From contig CALDLG010000133.1 of assembly GCA_937910785.1 (NCBI GenBank), positions 1 to 12,944 of the forward strand: a stretch of DNA of 12,944 nucleotides. Reading direction: 5' to 3'. Positions 1 through 8,279 of the stretch are shown here, piece after piece (the stretch's first letter is position 1; the number at the start of each line of letters is the position of its first letter). The DNA is from an uncultured Lachnospiraceae bacterium. GTDB lineage: Bacteria > Bacillota > Clostridia > Lachnospirales > Lachnospiraceae. The position numbers and the translations under genes are program-made. The notes below the pieces were generated by a model, which searched no databases, was not told where the DNA came from, and saw nothing but the letters and a program-made list of their open reading frames with translations.

Positions 1-5
1 GAAAT

Positions 6-88
6 GCTGGTGTGTCGGAATGGCAGACGAGGCAGACTCAAAATCTGTTGCGGGCAACCGCGTGTGGGTTCAAGTCCCACCACCAGCA
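6..88 (+). tRNA. tRNA-Leu (anticodon CAA)
   Basis: This class II tRNA decodes UUG leucine codons. The 7-bp acceptor stem pairs 6-12 (GCTGGTG) with 81-87 (CACCAGC), and A88 is the discriminator base. The anticodon stem is 32-36 with 44-48, around the loop CTCAAAA, which puts the anticodon CAA at 39-41. The T arm pairs GTGGG (64-68) with CCCAC (76-80) around the loop TTCAAGT. The extra-long variable arm between the anticodon and T stems is the leucine/serine hallmark. The terminal CCA is not encoded (GTA follows A88), so it must be added after transcription. It is the only + strand gene here. Its promoter would lie left of the window, and no + strand terminator is evident just downstream. Confidence 0.96.
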
Positions 89-221
89 GTAGAAAAAAAA
101 TGTAATCAATCTGAACAAACTTCTTTCTTCCACTTTTTATCATAATTTCCCATTATAGAACAAAATACATTCGGCATTATATCCGGAAAAGCCTTTGATT
201 CTTCCATACTGTGTCGAAAAC

Positions 222-257
222 AAAAAAAGCATCCGGATTATTTATTCCAAATGCTTT
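222..257 (-). terminator. Rho-independent terminator of the ung-lysA unit
   Basis: On the - strand, 257-246 (AAAGCATTTGGA) pairs with 237-226 (TCCGGATGCTTT), giving a 12-bp stem around an 8-nt loop. Two of the pairs are G-U wobbles. A run of seven T (228-222) and then G and TTTT follow. It sits 14 nt beyond the stop codon of the lysA-type gene. On the + strand the two wobbles become C-A mismatches and there is no T tract, so it should work only for leftward transcription and not for the tRNA. Confidence 0.92.
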
Positions 258-271
258 CATTCGTAATCTTT

Positions 272-1543
272 TCAGTCAGACAGCTTCTCAAACACCTCAA
301 AACAATCCAGCGTCGAGAAATAATCCTTCGGCGTTTCCGCTCTTCTGATCAGCTGTACGCTTCCGTCCTCTTTCAAAAGAAGCTCTGCGGACCGCAGTTT
401 TCCATTATAATTATATCCCATCGCATGTCCATGCGCTCCCGTATCATGAATCACGAGATAATCTCCCTTTTCGATCTCAGGAAGCATCCGGTCTATCGCG
501 AATTTATCATTGTTTTCACAAAGAGAACCTGTTACGTCGTATTTGTGGCCACAGGGTGCTTCTTCCTTGCCGAGTACCGTAATATGATGATATGCACCGT
601 ACATGGCAGGCCGCATCAGATTGACAGCACAGGCGTCTACACCGATATATTCTTTATAAGTGTGCTTCTCATGAATCGCCTGTGTAACAAGCGCACCGTA
701 AGGCCCCATCATAAAACGGCCCATCTCCGTATATATTGCCACATCCCCCATCCCCGCCGGAACGAGAATTTCTTCATAAACCTCCCGCACGCCGTCTCCG
801 ATTACCCTGATATCGTTCGGTTCCTGCTCAGGCGTATAAGGAATGCCGACACCGCCCGAAAGATTGATAAAGGATACTTTAACGCCGGTTTCTTCTTTCA
901 GCTTCACCGCCAGTTCAAAAAGCTGACCGGCCAGCTGGGGATAATATTCATTGGTTACCGTATTGCTGGCAAGAAACGCATGAATGCCGAAATTCTTCAC
1001 ACCCTTTTCTTTTAAAATACCAAAGCCCTCAAATAACTGTTCCGTTGTGAATCCGTATTTGGAATCTCCCGGATTATCCATGATGCCGTTGCTCATCTGA
1101 AAAATCCCGCCCGGATTGTAACGACAGCTCATCGTTTCCGGCAGCTTTCCGAGAATGTTCTCCAGAAAATCGATGTGAGTAATATCATCCAGATTGATGA
1201 TCGCACCGAGCTTCGCCGCATACGCATAGTCCTCTGCAGGCGTGTCATTTGATGAAAACATAATATCCGATCCCTTCATGCCGACCGCATCGCTTAACAT
1301 CAGTTCTGTCATGGAAGAACAGTCGCAGCCGCAGCCATATTCATGCAGAATATTGATTAAAAAGGGATTGGGCGTGGCCTTCACCGCGAAATATTCCTTA
1401 AAGCCTTTATTCCAGGAAAATGCCTCCTTTACGGCTCTGGCATTTTCCCGAATGCCCTTCTCATCATAAATATGAAAAGGGGTCGGATAGGTTTTTGTAA
1501 TTTCCTCTATTTTTTCCTTCGTCACAAACGGTATTTTTTTCAT
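272..1543 (-). CDS. lysA: Diaminopimelate decarboxylase-type PLP enzyme
   Basis: Predicted to decarboxylate meso-diaminopimelate to L-lysine, the last step of lysine synthesis, in the cytosol. The 423-residue protein has the fold-type III (alanine racemase-like) plan. Lys55 in YFAVKATPNP is the expected PLP-binding lysine. RYNPGG (141-146) and SKYGF (161-165) follow, then His188, the glycine loop LSGGVGIPY (228-236), EMGR (273-276) in place of the usual EPGR, the LCEN cysteine (Cys342) and a late Tyr377. The segment after His188 reads HAFLASN instead of the common HVGSQ-like motif, so this is a divergent subgroup. Substrate assignment is by family resemblance, and a related diamino-acid decarboxylase such as NspC is a less likely alternative. 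AAGGAG (1555-1560) lies 11 nt before the ATG. The gene starts 25 nt after ung stops and is followed by a strong terminator. Confidence 0.88.
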   Translation of the reverse strand: MKKIPFVTKEKIEEITKTYPTPFHIYDEKGIRENARAVKEAFSWNKGFKEYFAVKATPNPFLINILHEYGCGCDCSSMTELMLSDAVGMKGSDIMFSSNDTPAEDYAYAAKLGAIINLDDITHIDFLENILGKLPETMSCRYNPGGIFQMSNGIMDNPGDSKYGFTTEQLFEGFGILKEKGVKNFGIHAFLASNTVTNEYYPQLAGQLFELAVKLKEETGVKVSFINLSGGVGIPYTPEQEPNDIRVIGDGVREVYEEILVPAGMGDVAIYTEMGRFMMGPYGALVTQAIHEKHTYKEYIGVDACAVNLMRPAMYGAYHHITVLGKEEAPCGHKYDVTGSLCENNDKFAIDRMLPEIEKGDYLVIHDTGAHGHAMGYNYNGKLRSAELLLKEDGSVQLIRRAETPKDYFSTLDCFEVFEKLSD

Positions 1544-1568
1544 TGGTAAAACCGCTCCTTTTTTGATT

Positions 1569-2246
1569 CTAAAGATTCTCTATCTGCCAGTCAATCGGTT
1601 CCACACCGTTTTCTTTCAGAAATGCATTGGCCTGACTGAAATGTTTACAGCCAAAAAAGCCGCGATACGCGGACAACGGACTTGGGTGCGGCGCCTTTAA
1701 GATTAAATGTTTCGGATTGGTCAACATGGGAATCTTGCTCTGCGCCGGCCTGCCCCAAAGCAGATATACGATCGGCCTTTCCTGTGCGTTGACCGCATGG
1801 ATAACCGCATCCGTAAACTCTTCCCAGCCCTTCCCCTGGTGGGAATTGGCCTGATGCGCCCTGACCGTCAGCACCGTATTCAAAAGCAGAACGCCCTGAT
1901 CCGCCCACTTTTTCAGGTAACCATTATTGGGGATATAGCATCCGAGATCGTCGTGCAGTTCCTGATATATATTCTGCAAAGAAGGCGGAATCTCTTTCTG
2001 ATCAGGCAATACGGAAAAACTCATGCCATGGGCCTGATGCTCGTTATGATAAGGGTCCTGTCCCAGCAGCAGCACTTTAACATCGCTAAGCGGCGTAAAA
2101 TGAAAGGCATTAAAAATATCGTCCGCCGGAGGGTAGACCACCACTCTGCCGTATTCTTCCCGGATAAACTGATAAAGCTGCCTGTAATACGGCTTCCGGA
2201 ATTCCGCTCCCAGCGCTTCCGCCCAGTCGTTGCTCAACATTGCCAT
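1569..2246 (-). CDS. ung: Uracil-DNA glycosylase, family 1
   Basis: Removes uracil from DNA to begin base excision repair. The 225-residue protein is of normal family length and carries all the signature motifs: the water-activating loop GQDPYH (62-67) with catalytic Asp64, the uracil-stacking Phe in GMSFSV (74-79), the LLLNTVLTV strand (120-128), the minor-groove loop HPSPLSA (187-193) with catalytic His187, and GCKHFS (199-204). The ATG at 2246 is preceded by AAGGGG at about 10 nt, with AAAGGAG further upstream. The ATG two codons in would be too far from this site. It lies about 90 nt after the chemoreceptor gene and 25 nt before lysA. I see no promoter or terminator in the upstream gap, so it may be read through from the chemoreceptor promoter. 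Confidence 0.97.
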   Translation of the reverse strand: MAMLSNDWAEALGAEFRKPYYRQLYQFIREEYGRVVVYPPADDIFNAFHFTPLSDVKVLLLGQDPYHNEHQAHGMSFSVLPDQKEIPPSLQNIYQELHDDLGCYIPNNGYLKKWADQGVLLLNTVLTVRAHQANSHQGKGWEEFTDAVIHAVNAQERPIVYLLWGRPAQSKIPMLTNPKHLILKAPHPSPLSAYRGFFGCKHFSQANAFLKENGVEPIDWQIENL

Positions 2247-2335
2247 GCTTTGTTTTCCCCTTTCTCCTTTGTACGCTTTTCTCTTCGCCCATGCCCCTCT
2301 TTTTGGTCACCTGCTGTTTTTGTGTCTTTCTATTT

Positions 2336-3997
2336 CTACCAGTTTCCTTTCTTAATCCGGAACATACCGATCATATTCCGAAGCAGTCCCGCCTGCGAAC
2401 TGAGCTGCTGGCTTGTGGCCGCGCTTTCCTCCGCCGTTGCGGAATTGGTCTGTACCACATTGGAGATCTGATTGATCTGCTCTCTGATCTCGAAAACAGA
2501 ATCCGCCTGTGCTCTGGCCGCCTCCGCAATCAGATTCGTTGTCTCAACCACTTCATTCGCACCGGAAACAACAGCAACCAGCTGCTCCGCCGTTTCACTT
2601 GCGATTCTTGTTCCCTGTTTAACCGCTTCGATAGAATGTTCAATCAATTCTGCCGTAGATTTGGATGCCTCAGAACTTCTGCCTGCCAGCTCCCGCACCT
2701 CCTGCGCAACAACCGCAAAGCCCTTTCCCACTTCTCCCGCGCGGGCTGCTTCCACTGCTGCATTAAGCGCAAGAATATTGGTCTGGGAAGAAATGTCCTC
2801 GATCGTTTTAATAATCTTTCCGATCTCATTGGAACGTGTATTGATTTCTTCCATCGCCTTTATCATTTCCTGCATTTTCTGATTGCTTTCCATAAGCTGT
2901 GCACCAACGGACTCAACCTTCTGACTGGCCTGTACGGCATTCTCGGCCGTGCTTCCCACCTGCTCCGAAATCTGGCGTATATTGCTGTCCAGCTCTTCCA
3001 CTGCGCTTGCCTGTTCTACCGCACCCTGACTTAATGCCTGCGCGCCGATCGACATCTGTTCGGAACCGTTTGACACATGCTCAGAGCTCTCTACGATCTG
3101 GGACATCGTATTATTCAGTTTGGCAAGAATATTATCAAGCGACTCTTTAATAGAAGCAAAGTCTCCCACATAATCCTGTTCCGTCGCCAGCGTCAGGTCT
3201 CCCTGTGCAATGGATTCCAGTACCTTTGAAATCTCTCCTATGTACCCTTTCAGGCGAAGAATCGTATTTTCAAAAGTCTCCGCCAGAAAGCCGATCTCAT
3301 TATTAGAATGAATATCAACCTCTATGCTCTGACTGTTATCCAGTCCAAGCTCTCCTCTCTCCATCGTCTGCGCCAATACCGTCAGCTTGGACAATGGACT
3401 GGAAACGATACCCCTGATATAAACTGCCAGCAGCAGGACACAGATAATTACCACAATGCCTCCCAGAATACAGGTTGCTTTCACCGTTGAGGTAATCTGC
3501 TCATTCGCACTGGATATGGAAATACCGGAAAAGATCAGTCCGTTGATTTTTCCGTCTTCCCCCCTGGTCGGTACATAGGAGCAAAGATGATCAACTCCCA
3601 GAATCTCGGAATTTCCCACATAGGATTCTCCTTTTACCAGCACCGTCTCCTTCAGCCCTGCGGAAAGCTTTGTTCCGACCGCCCGGCTGCCGTTCTGTTG
3701 AATCGTCGTATAGGCACGCACATCACCCTCAAAAATCGTAAATTCGCATCCGGTCTGCCTCTTCAAATCATCCAGCAGCTGTGTCATATCCTCCGGTCCA
3801 TCATAATTCTCCAGTTCATAAGCCAGAATATTCGTTCCGGTCACACATTGCTCCCGCAGCGTATTCATTGTAAACCTGTAAAACATATAAACGCATTGGA
3901 CCACTGTCATTGCAATGCTGATAATCAGCATACATGCCATCACCGCGTTCAGTTTCCTTCCAAGATGTTTTATCTTTCTGCCATTTCCGGTTTCCAT
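2336..3997 (-). CDS. Methyl-accepting chemotaxis protein (transmembrane chemoreceptor)
   Basis: A membrane chemoreceptor that would signal to CheA/CheW. From the chosen ATG (553 residues): a short basic N-terminus; a first membrane helix at about 18-40; an extracellular sensor of about 130 residues with a Cache-like GESYVGNSEILG stretch; a second membrane helix at about 175-196; a HAMP region at about 197-250; then a long coiled-coil signalling domain. The highly conserved hairpin tip (IEDISSQTNILALNAAVEAA onward) is at about 398-420. The protein ends in RIKKGNW with no CheR/CheB-tethering pentapeptide. The frame extends upstream to a GTG at 4048, but its only purine-rich stretch abuts that codon. 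The ATG at 3997 has a weak AAAGG 12 nt upstream, so the start is uncertain. No other chemotaxis or flagellar gene is nearby. The ligand cannot be read from sequence. Confidence 0.93.
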   Translation of the reverse strand: METGNGRKIKHLGRKLNAVMACMLIISIAMTVVQCVYMFYRFTMNTLREQCVTGTNILAYELENYDGPEDMTQLLDDLKRQTGCEFTIFEGDVRAYTTIQQNGSRAVGTKLSAGLKETVLVKGESYVGNSEILGVDHLCSYVPTRGEDGKINGLIFSGISISSANEQITSTVKATCILGGIVVIICVLLLAVYIRGIVSSPLSKLTVLAQTMERGELGLDNSQSIEVDIHSNNEIGFLAETFENTILRLKGYIGEISKVLESIAQGDLTLATEQDYVGDFASIKESLDNILAKLNNTMSQIVESSEHVSNGSEQMSIGAQALSQGAVEQASAVEELDSNIRQISEQVGSTAENAVQASQKVESVGAQLMESNQKMQEMIKAMEEINTRSNEIGKIIKTIEDISSQTNILALNAAVEAARAGEVGKGFAVVAQEVRELAGRSSEASKSTAELIEHSIEAVKQGTRIASETAEQLVAVVSGANEVVETTNLIAEAARAQADSVFEIREQINQISNVVQTNSATAEESAATSQQLSSQAGLLRNMIGMFRIKKGNW

Positions 3998-4082
3998 CTC
4001 AATACCATGCCTTTCTTTTCGTTTTCGATATTTCGGCCTTTGAAGCACACCTTTTCTCTGTTCTGTCTTTATATATTTTCAG

Positions 4083-4120
4083 ATTATACTCATTATACAG
4101 AATAATAATTCCATCTTTAA
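4083..4120 (-). promoter_or_regulatory. Candidate sigma-A promoter for the chemoreceptor gene
   Basis: On the - strand, TTAAAG (4120-4115) lies 17 nt before a perfect TATAAT (4097-4092). A second TATAAT follows at 4088-4083. The -35-like box includes the stop codon of alaS. The first -10 is consensus but the -35 matches only about half of TTGACA. No flagellar sigma-D pattern (TAAA plus GCCGATAA at the right distance) was seen. Confidence 0.5.
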
Positions 4121-6756
4121 TGCAGCTGTCCTTCCAGTGCCTTTGCCGCTTCTTCGACTGCCGCATCTATTCCTGCCGGATTCTTTCCGCCGGCCTGGGC
4201 CATATTCGGACGGCCTCCTCCTCCTCCTCCGACAAGTCCCGCAATGCTTTTGATCAGATTGCCGGCATGGGCTCCCGCCGCCATCGCGCCATCCGTTGCC
4301 ATCGCGATCAGATTCACCTTGCCGTCTTTCTCCGAAGCCAGAACAACAACGCCTTCTCCAAGCTTTTCTTTTAGCTGATCTCCCAGATCGCGCAGACCGT
4401 TCATATCCACACCGGACACTTTTGAAGCCAGAAGCTTTGTTCCCCTGATCTCTTTGACCCTGTCCATGACATCTCCCAGCGCATCTTTGGCAGCTTTGCT
4501 CTTCAAGGATTCGTTTTCGCTCTGCAATGCCTTAAATTCGGCCATCAGATGTTCGCATCTGTCCAACAGATTAACGGGGGTGGTCTTTAAGATTCTGGAA
4601 GCCTCTTCCAGCTTTTCTTCCAGTTCCGCATAATATTTCAGGACGCCGTTTCCGGTCAGCGCCTCAATTCTTCTGACACCGGCCGCAACACCGCTCTCGG
4701 AAAGAATTTTGAAGGAAGAAATCATTCCGGTACTGCCGACATGCGTACCGCCGCAGAACTCTTTGGAAAAATCCCCCATCTCGACGACGCGCACTTTTTC
4801 GCCATATTTTTCACCAAAAAGCGCCATCGCACCGGTTCTTTTCGCTTCTTCCAACGTCAGGACTTCCGTAACGACCGGAATATTTTCGGCAATCTTCTCG
4901 TTGACGATCTGCTCCACCTTCTTCAGCTCTTCCGCCGTCATTGCGGAAAAATGGGAGAAGTCAAAACGAAGTCTCTCCCCGTCATTATAAGAACCGGACT
5001 GCTCTACATGACTTCCAAGCACCATACGGAGAGCCTTCTGCAAAAGATGCGTTGCGCTGTGATTTTTACAGGTTGCATTTCTTCTTTCCGCATCCACCTC
5101 CAATGTCACCGCATCTCCGGTCCTGAACATGCCGGAAGTCATACGGCCGATATGTCCCACTTTACCGCCAAGAAGCTTCACGGTCTCTTCTACCCGGAAA
5201 ACGCCGGATTCGCTGCGAATCACGCCGATATCACCCGCCTGGCCGCCCATCGTCGCATAGAAAGGCGTTTCGTCCACGAAAATGGTTCCGATCTCACCGT
5301 CCGTCAATGCCTCCACAAGCTCCGTTTCCGTCGTCAGAACGGAAATAACGGAATCATGCACAAGATGGTCATAACCGACGAATACGGAAGTCACGGTCGG
5401 GTCGATGGATTCATAGACCGTCACGTCAGCGCCCATATAATTCGTGACTTTACGAGCTTTCCTGGCCTTGACTTTCTGCTCTTCCATCGCCGCGCGGAAA
5501 CCTTCTTCATCCACACTGAACCCTTTTTCTTCGAGAATTTCCTTTGTCAGATCGATTGGAAATCCGTAAGTATCATACAATTTGAAGGTATCCTCGCCGG
5601 AAAGTTCCTTTTTCCCTTCCTTCGTCAGATTCTCTTCCATTTCCATCAGAATCTTCAGTCCCTGGTCTATAGTCTTGTTAAACTGATTTTCCTCCTGGGT
5701 CAAAACGTGGAAAATAAATTCTTTCTTTTCTTCCAGCTCCGGATAGCCATCCTTCGAGCCTTCAATAACCGTATTGCCAAGCTTCGCCAGGAAGGTCCCC
5801 TGAATGCCGAGTTTGCGTCCCTGACGGGCCGCTCTTCTGATAATCCGGCGGAGCACATAGCCGCGTCCCTCGTTGGAAGGCATGATGCCGTCCGAAATCA
5901 TGAAAGTCGCCGAACGGATATGGTCCGTTATAATCCGGATGGACACATCCGTTTCATAATCCTCTTTATAGGAAACACCCGCGATCTCACATACTTTTGT
6001 ACGCAGCGCCAGTACCGTATCCACATCGAAAATGGAGTCCACATCCTGTACCACAGAAGCAAGCCTCTCAAGGCCCATACCGGTATCAATATTCTTCTGC
6101 GCAAGCTCCGTATAATTGCCTTTCCCGTCGTTATCGAACTGCGTAAAGACATTATTCCAGATTTCCATATAGCGGTCGCAGTCACATCCTACCGTACAGC
6201 CCGGTTTTCCACAGCCATACTGTTCGCCGCGGTCATAATAAACCTCGGAGCAGGGACCGCAGGGACCTGAGCCATGCTCCCAGAAATTATCTTCTTTCCC
6301 AAAACGATAAATCCTTTCAGCCGGAATGCCGATTTCCTTATTCCAGATTTCAAAAGCCTCTTCGTCATTTTCATAAATGGACGGATAAAGCCTGTCCGCA
6401 TCCAGTCCGACCACCTCCGTCAGGAACTCCCAGCACCAGGCAATCGCTTCATGCTTGAAATAATCCCCGAAGGAAAAATTACCAAGCATTTCAAAAAAAG
6501 TACCATGTCTTGCCGTTTTACCGACATTTTCCAGATCTCCCGTTCGAATACACTTCTGGCATGTCGTCACTCTGCGCCTCGGCGGTATTTCCTGTCCTGT
6601 AAAATAAGGCTTTAGGGGCGCCATTCCGGAATTGATCAGCAACAGACTGTTATCATTGTGCGGTACCAGTGAAAAACTTTTCATCTTCAGATGTTCCTTA
6701 CTCTCAAAAAACGCAAGGAACATCCTTCTTAATTCATTTACACCATACTTCTCCAT
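4117..6756 (-). CDS. alaS: Alanine--tRNA ligase
   Basis: Charges tRNA-Ala with alanine in the cytosol and hydrolyses mischarged Ser/Gly-tRNA-Ala. The 879-residue protein is full length. The class II catalytic core covers about 1-240, with motif 2 around RRVTTCQKCIRTGDLENVGK (61-80) and RHGTFFEMLGNFSFGDYF, and motif 3 around GMGLERLAS (226-234). A cysteine-rich insert (Cys182, 187, 191, 193) precedes DRYMEIWN. The tRNA-recognition region follows at about 240-440. The editing domain holds the zinc-type motifs HSATH (566-570) and CGGTH (668-672). A coiled-coil linker leads to the C-Ala domain with the six-glycine run GGGGGGR (843-849). GGGAGG (6763-6768) sits 6 nt before the ATG. The upstream gap to glyS is 112 nt and contains a hairpin listed separately. 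No canonical T-box was seen. Confidence 0.98.
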   Translation of the reverse strand: MEKYGVNELRRMFLAFFESKEHLKMKSFSLVPHNDNSLLLINSGMAPLKPYFTGQEIPPRRRVTTCQKCIRTGDLENVGKTARHGTFFEMLGNFSFGDYFKHEAIAWCWEFLTEVVGLDADRLYPSIYENDEEAFEIWNKEIGIPAERIYRFGKEDNFWEHGSGPCGPCSEVYYDRGEQYGCGKPGCTVGCDCDRYMEIWNNVFTQFDNDGKGNYTELAQKNIDTGMGLERLASVVQDVDSIFDVDTVLALRTKVCEIAGVSYKEDYETDVSIRIITDHIRSATFMISDGIMPSNEGRGYVLRRIIRRAARQGRKLGIQGTFLAKLGNTVIEGSKDGYPELEEKKEFIFHVLTQEENQFNKTIDQGLKILMEMEENLTKEGKKELSGEDTFKLYDTYGFPIDLTKEILEEKGFSVDEEGFRAAMEEQKVKARKARKVTNYMGADVTVYESIDPTVTSVFVGYDHLVHDSVISVLTTETELVEALTDGEIGTIFVDETPFYATMGGQAGDIGVIRSESGVFRVEETVKLLGGKVGHIGRMTSGMFRTGDAVTLEVDAERRNATCKNHSATHLLQKALRMVLGSHVEQSGSYNDGERLRFDFSHFSAMTAEELKKVEQIVNEKIAENIPVVTEVLTLEEAKRTGAMALFGEKYGEKVRVVEMGDFSKEFCGGTHVGSTGMISSFKILSESGVAAGVRRIEALTGNGVLKYYAELEEKLEEASRILKTTPVNLLDRCEHLMAEFKALQSENESLKSKAAKDALGDVMDRVKEIRGTKLLASKVSGVDMNGLRDLGDQLKEKLGEGVVVLASEKDGKVNLIAMATDGAMAAGAHAGNLIKSIAGLVGGGGGGRPNMAQAGGKNPAGIDAAVEEAAKALEGQLH

Positions 6757-6793
6757 ATCAATCCTCCCTGAATCTCATTCATACATGCAAAGA

Positions 6794-6836
6794 GGGCTCA
6801 TTTCATGAACTGCAGAAGTTCCCGGCGAAACAGCCC
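6794..6836 (-). promoter_or_regulatory. Long interrupted hairpin in the glyS-alaS leader
   Basis: The - strand can fold as follows: GGGCTGTTTC (6836-6827) pairs with GAAAT (6804-6800) and AGCCC (6798-6794), and within this GAACT (6821-6817) pairs with AGTTC (6811-6807) around a 5-nt loop. That is about 15 pairs in 43 nt with small internal loops. It ends 37 nt before the alaS ATG. No T tract follows, so it is not a standard terminator. It lacks the T-box core sequence. A pair that is G-U on the - strand is A-C on the other strand, which fits RNA folding in the leftward transcript. Confidence 0.45.
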
Positions 6837-6860
6837 ATGCCATAATCCTCAGCACTTCTC

Positions 6861-6880
6861 TTCACACTTTAGAAAGTGAA
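6861..6880. repeat. Near-palindrome across the glyS stop codon
   Basis: TTCAC (6861-6865) and GTGAA (6876-6880) are inverted arms, with TTT...AAA pairing inside and a 2-nt offset. The element spans the glyS TAA (6869-6871). It could form a small hairpin at the end of the glyS message. No T tract follows, so a terminator role is not supported. It could be chance. Confidence 0.3.
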
Positions 6881-8257
6881 TTTATCCGCAAAATATGCGT
6901 CGAGCTCAGAAATCGCCACCCGCTCCTGCTCCATGGAGTCGCGGAATCTGACCGTCACACAATGATCGTTTTCGGAATCAAAATCATATGTAACGCAGAA
7001 AGGCGTACCGATTTCATCCTGTCTTCTGTAACGCTTGCCGATATTTCCTCTGTCGTCGAATTCGCAGTTATATTTTTTGGACAGTTCCATGAAAATCTTC
7101 TCCGCACCTTCGTTCAGCTTCTTGGACAACGGAAGCACGCCGATTTTTACAGGTGCGAGCGCCGGATGAAAATGCAGTACGGTACGAACGTCGCCCTCAC
7201 CGATCTCCTCTTCGTCATAAGCCGCGCAGAGGAACGCCAGTACGACGCGGTCAGCGCCGAGCGACGGCTCTATGACATACGGTACATATTTTTCATTCTT
7301 GCCATCATCGAAGTAAGACATATCCTCACCCGACGTATTCTGGTGCTGCGTCAGGTCATAATCCGTTCTGTCCGCGATGCCCCACAGCTCTCCCCACCCG
7401 AACGGGAACAGGAACTCGATATCCGTCGTCCCTTTGGAATAGAAACACAATTCCTCCGGAGAATGGTCGCGCAGCCTCATTTCCTCTTCCTTCATGCCAA
7501 GAGAAAGCAACCAGTCACGGCAGAAGCCCCTCCAATACTGAAACCACTCCAGATCAGTTCCAGGTTCACAGAAAAATTCCAGTTCCATCTGTTCAAATTC
7601 TCTCGTACGGAACGTAAAGTTACCCGGCGTAATCTCATTCCGAAAAGACTTCCCGATCTGTCCGATACCGAAGGGAATCTTTTTGCGGGAAGTTCTCTGT
7701 ACATTTTTAAAGTTTACGAAAATGCCCTGTGCAGTTTCCGGTCTCAGATATACCGTATTTTTCGCATCCTCCGTAACCCCCTGAAAAGTCTTGAACATCA
7801 GATTAAACTGTCTGATATCCGTAAAATTATGTTTGCCGCAGGTTGGGCAGGGTATCTTATGCTCTTCCACAAAATCTTTCATCTGCTGCTGTGTCCATGC
7901 ATCGATGGACTCCTTCAGCTCTATGTTATTCTGCGCCGCAAAATCTTCGATCAGCTGATCAGCACGAAAACGCTCATGACATTCCTTACAGTCCATCAAC
8001 GGATCTGAAAAACCCCCAAGATGTCCCGATGCCACCCAGGTCTGCGGGTTCATCAGAATTGCACAGTCCACACCCACATTATGGGGGTTTTCCATGATGA
8101 ATTTCTGCCACCAGGCCTTCTTAACATTATTCTTTAACTCCACGCCAAGATTGCCATAATCCCATGTATTCGCAAGACCGCCGTAAATCTCTGAGCCCGG
8201 ATACACAAATCCTCTCGCCTTCGCAAGCGCAACAATTTTCTCCATTGTTTTTTCCAT
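6869..8257 (-). CDS. glyS: Glycine--tRNA ligase, single-chain (alpha2) type
   Basis: Charges tRNA-Gly with glycine in the cytosol. The 462-residue protein matches the homodimeric class II enzyme of Gram-positive bacteria, not the alpha2-beta2 GlyQ/GlyS form. Visible landmarks are the N-terminal ARGFVYPGSEIYGG (14-27), two CxxC pairs, Cys90/Cys93 and Cys137/Cys140, likely binding zinc, motif 2 at FRNEITPGNFTFRTREFEQM (205-224), the glycine-pocket region ELWGIADRTDYDL (290-302), motif 3 at EPSLGADRVVLAFL (330-343), and the C-terminal anticodon-binding domain from about 365. GGAGG (8264-8268) is 6 nt before the ATG, which fixes the start. A promoter lies just upstream (separate entry). alaS follows after 112 nt, and the two may share transcripts. 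No T-box leader fits in the short upstream gap. Confidence 0.97.
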   Translation of the reverse strand: MEKTMEKIVALAKARGFVYPGSEIYGGLANTWDYGNLGVELKNNVKKAWWQKFIMENPHNVGVDCAILMNPQTWVASGHLGGFSDPLMDCKECHERFRADQLIEDFAAQNNIELKESIDAWTQQQMKDFVEEHKIPCPTCGKHNFTDIRQFNLMFKTFQGVTEDAKNTVYLRPETAQGIFVNFKNVQRTSRKKIPFGIGQIGKSFRNEITPGNFTFRTREFEQMELEFFCEPGTDLEWFQYWRGFCRDWLLSLGMKEEEMRLRDHSPEELCFYSKGTTDIEFLFPFGWGELWGIADRTDYDLTQHQNTSGEDMSYFDDGKNEKYVPYVIEPSLGADRVVLAFLCAAYDEEEIGEGDVRTVLHFHPALAPVKIGVLPLSKKLNEGAEKIFMELSKKYNCEFDDRGNIGKRYRRQDEIGTPFCVTYDFDSENDHCVTVRFRDSMEQERVAISELDAYFADKFTF

Positions 8258-8279
8258 AATGCTCCTCCTTCTTCGCCTT

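Noticed and set aside
89..221. Possible small gene or RNA between the tRNA and the terminator
   Set aside because: The stretch is AT-rich with no open frame backed by a ribosome binding site and no clear fold.
222..257. The hairpin as terminator of the + strand tRNA
   Set aside because: Read on the + strand, the stem contains two C-A mismatches and is not followed by T residues. The T tract exists only for leftward transcription.
2240..3034. Open frames on the + strand opposite the chemoreceptor
   Set aside because: Composition (Cys/Leu/Arg/His rich) is that of the complement of an MCP coiled coil. The - strand frame is plainly the coding one.
4214..4230. CCT trinucleotide repeat as a possible phase-variable microsatellite
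   Set aside because: It encodes the conserved glycine run of the alaS C-terminal domain and, in units of three, cannot shift the frame.
4741..6270. A 509-codon open frame on the + strand
   Set aside because: It lies wholly antisense to alaS, whose motifs are complete. The + strand product has no recognisable domains, is rich in His/Arg/Phe as expected for a shadow frame, and has no ribosome binding site.
6757..6868. T-box riboswitch for alaS
   Set aside because: The conserved T-box core, specifier-loop layout and terminator T tract are not present in this gap, and the gap is too short for a standard T-box leader.
6962..8008. A 348-codon open frame on the + strand
   Set aside because: Antisense to the well-supported glyS, with no domain signature and no promoter or ribosome binding site.
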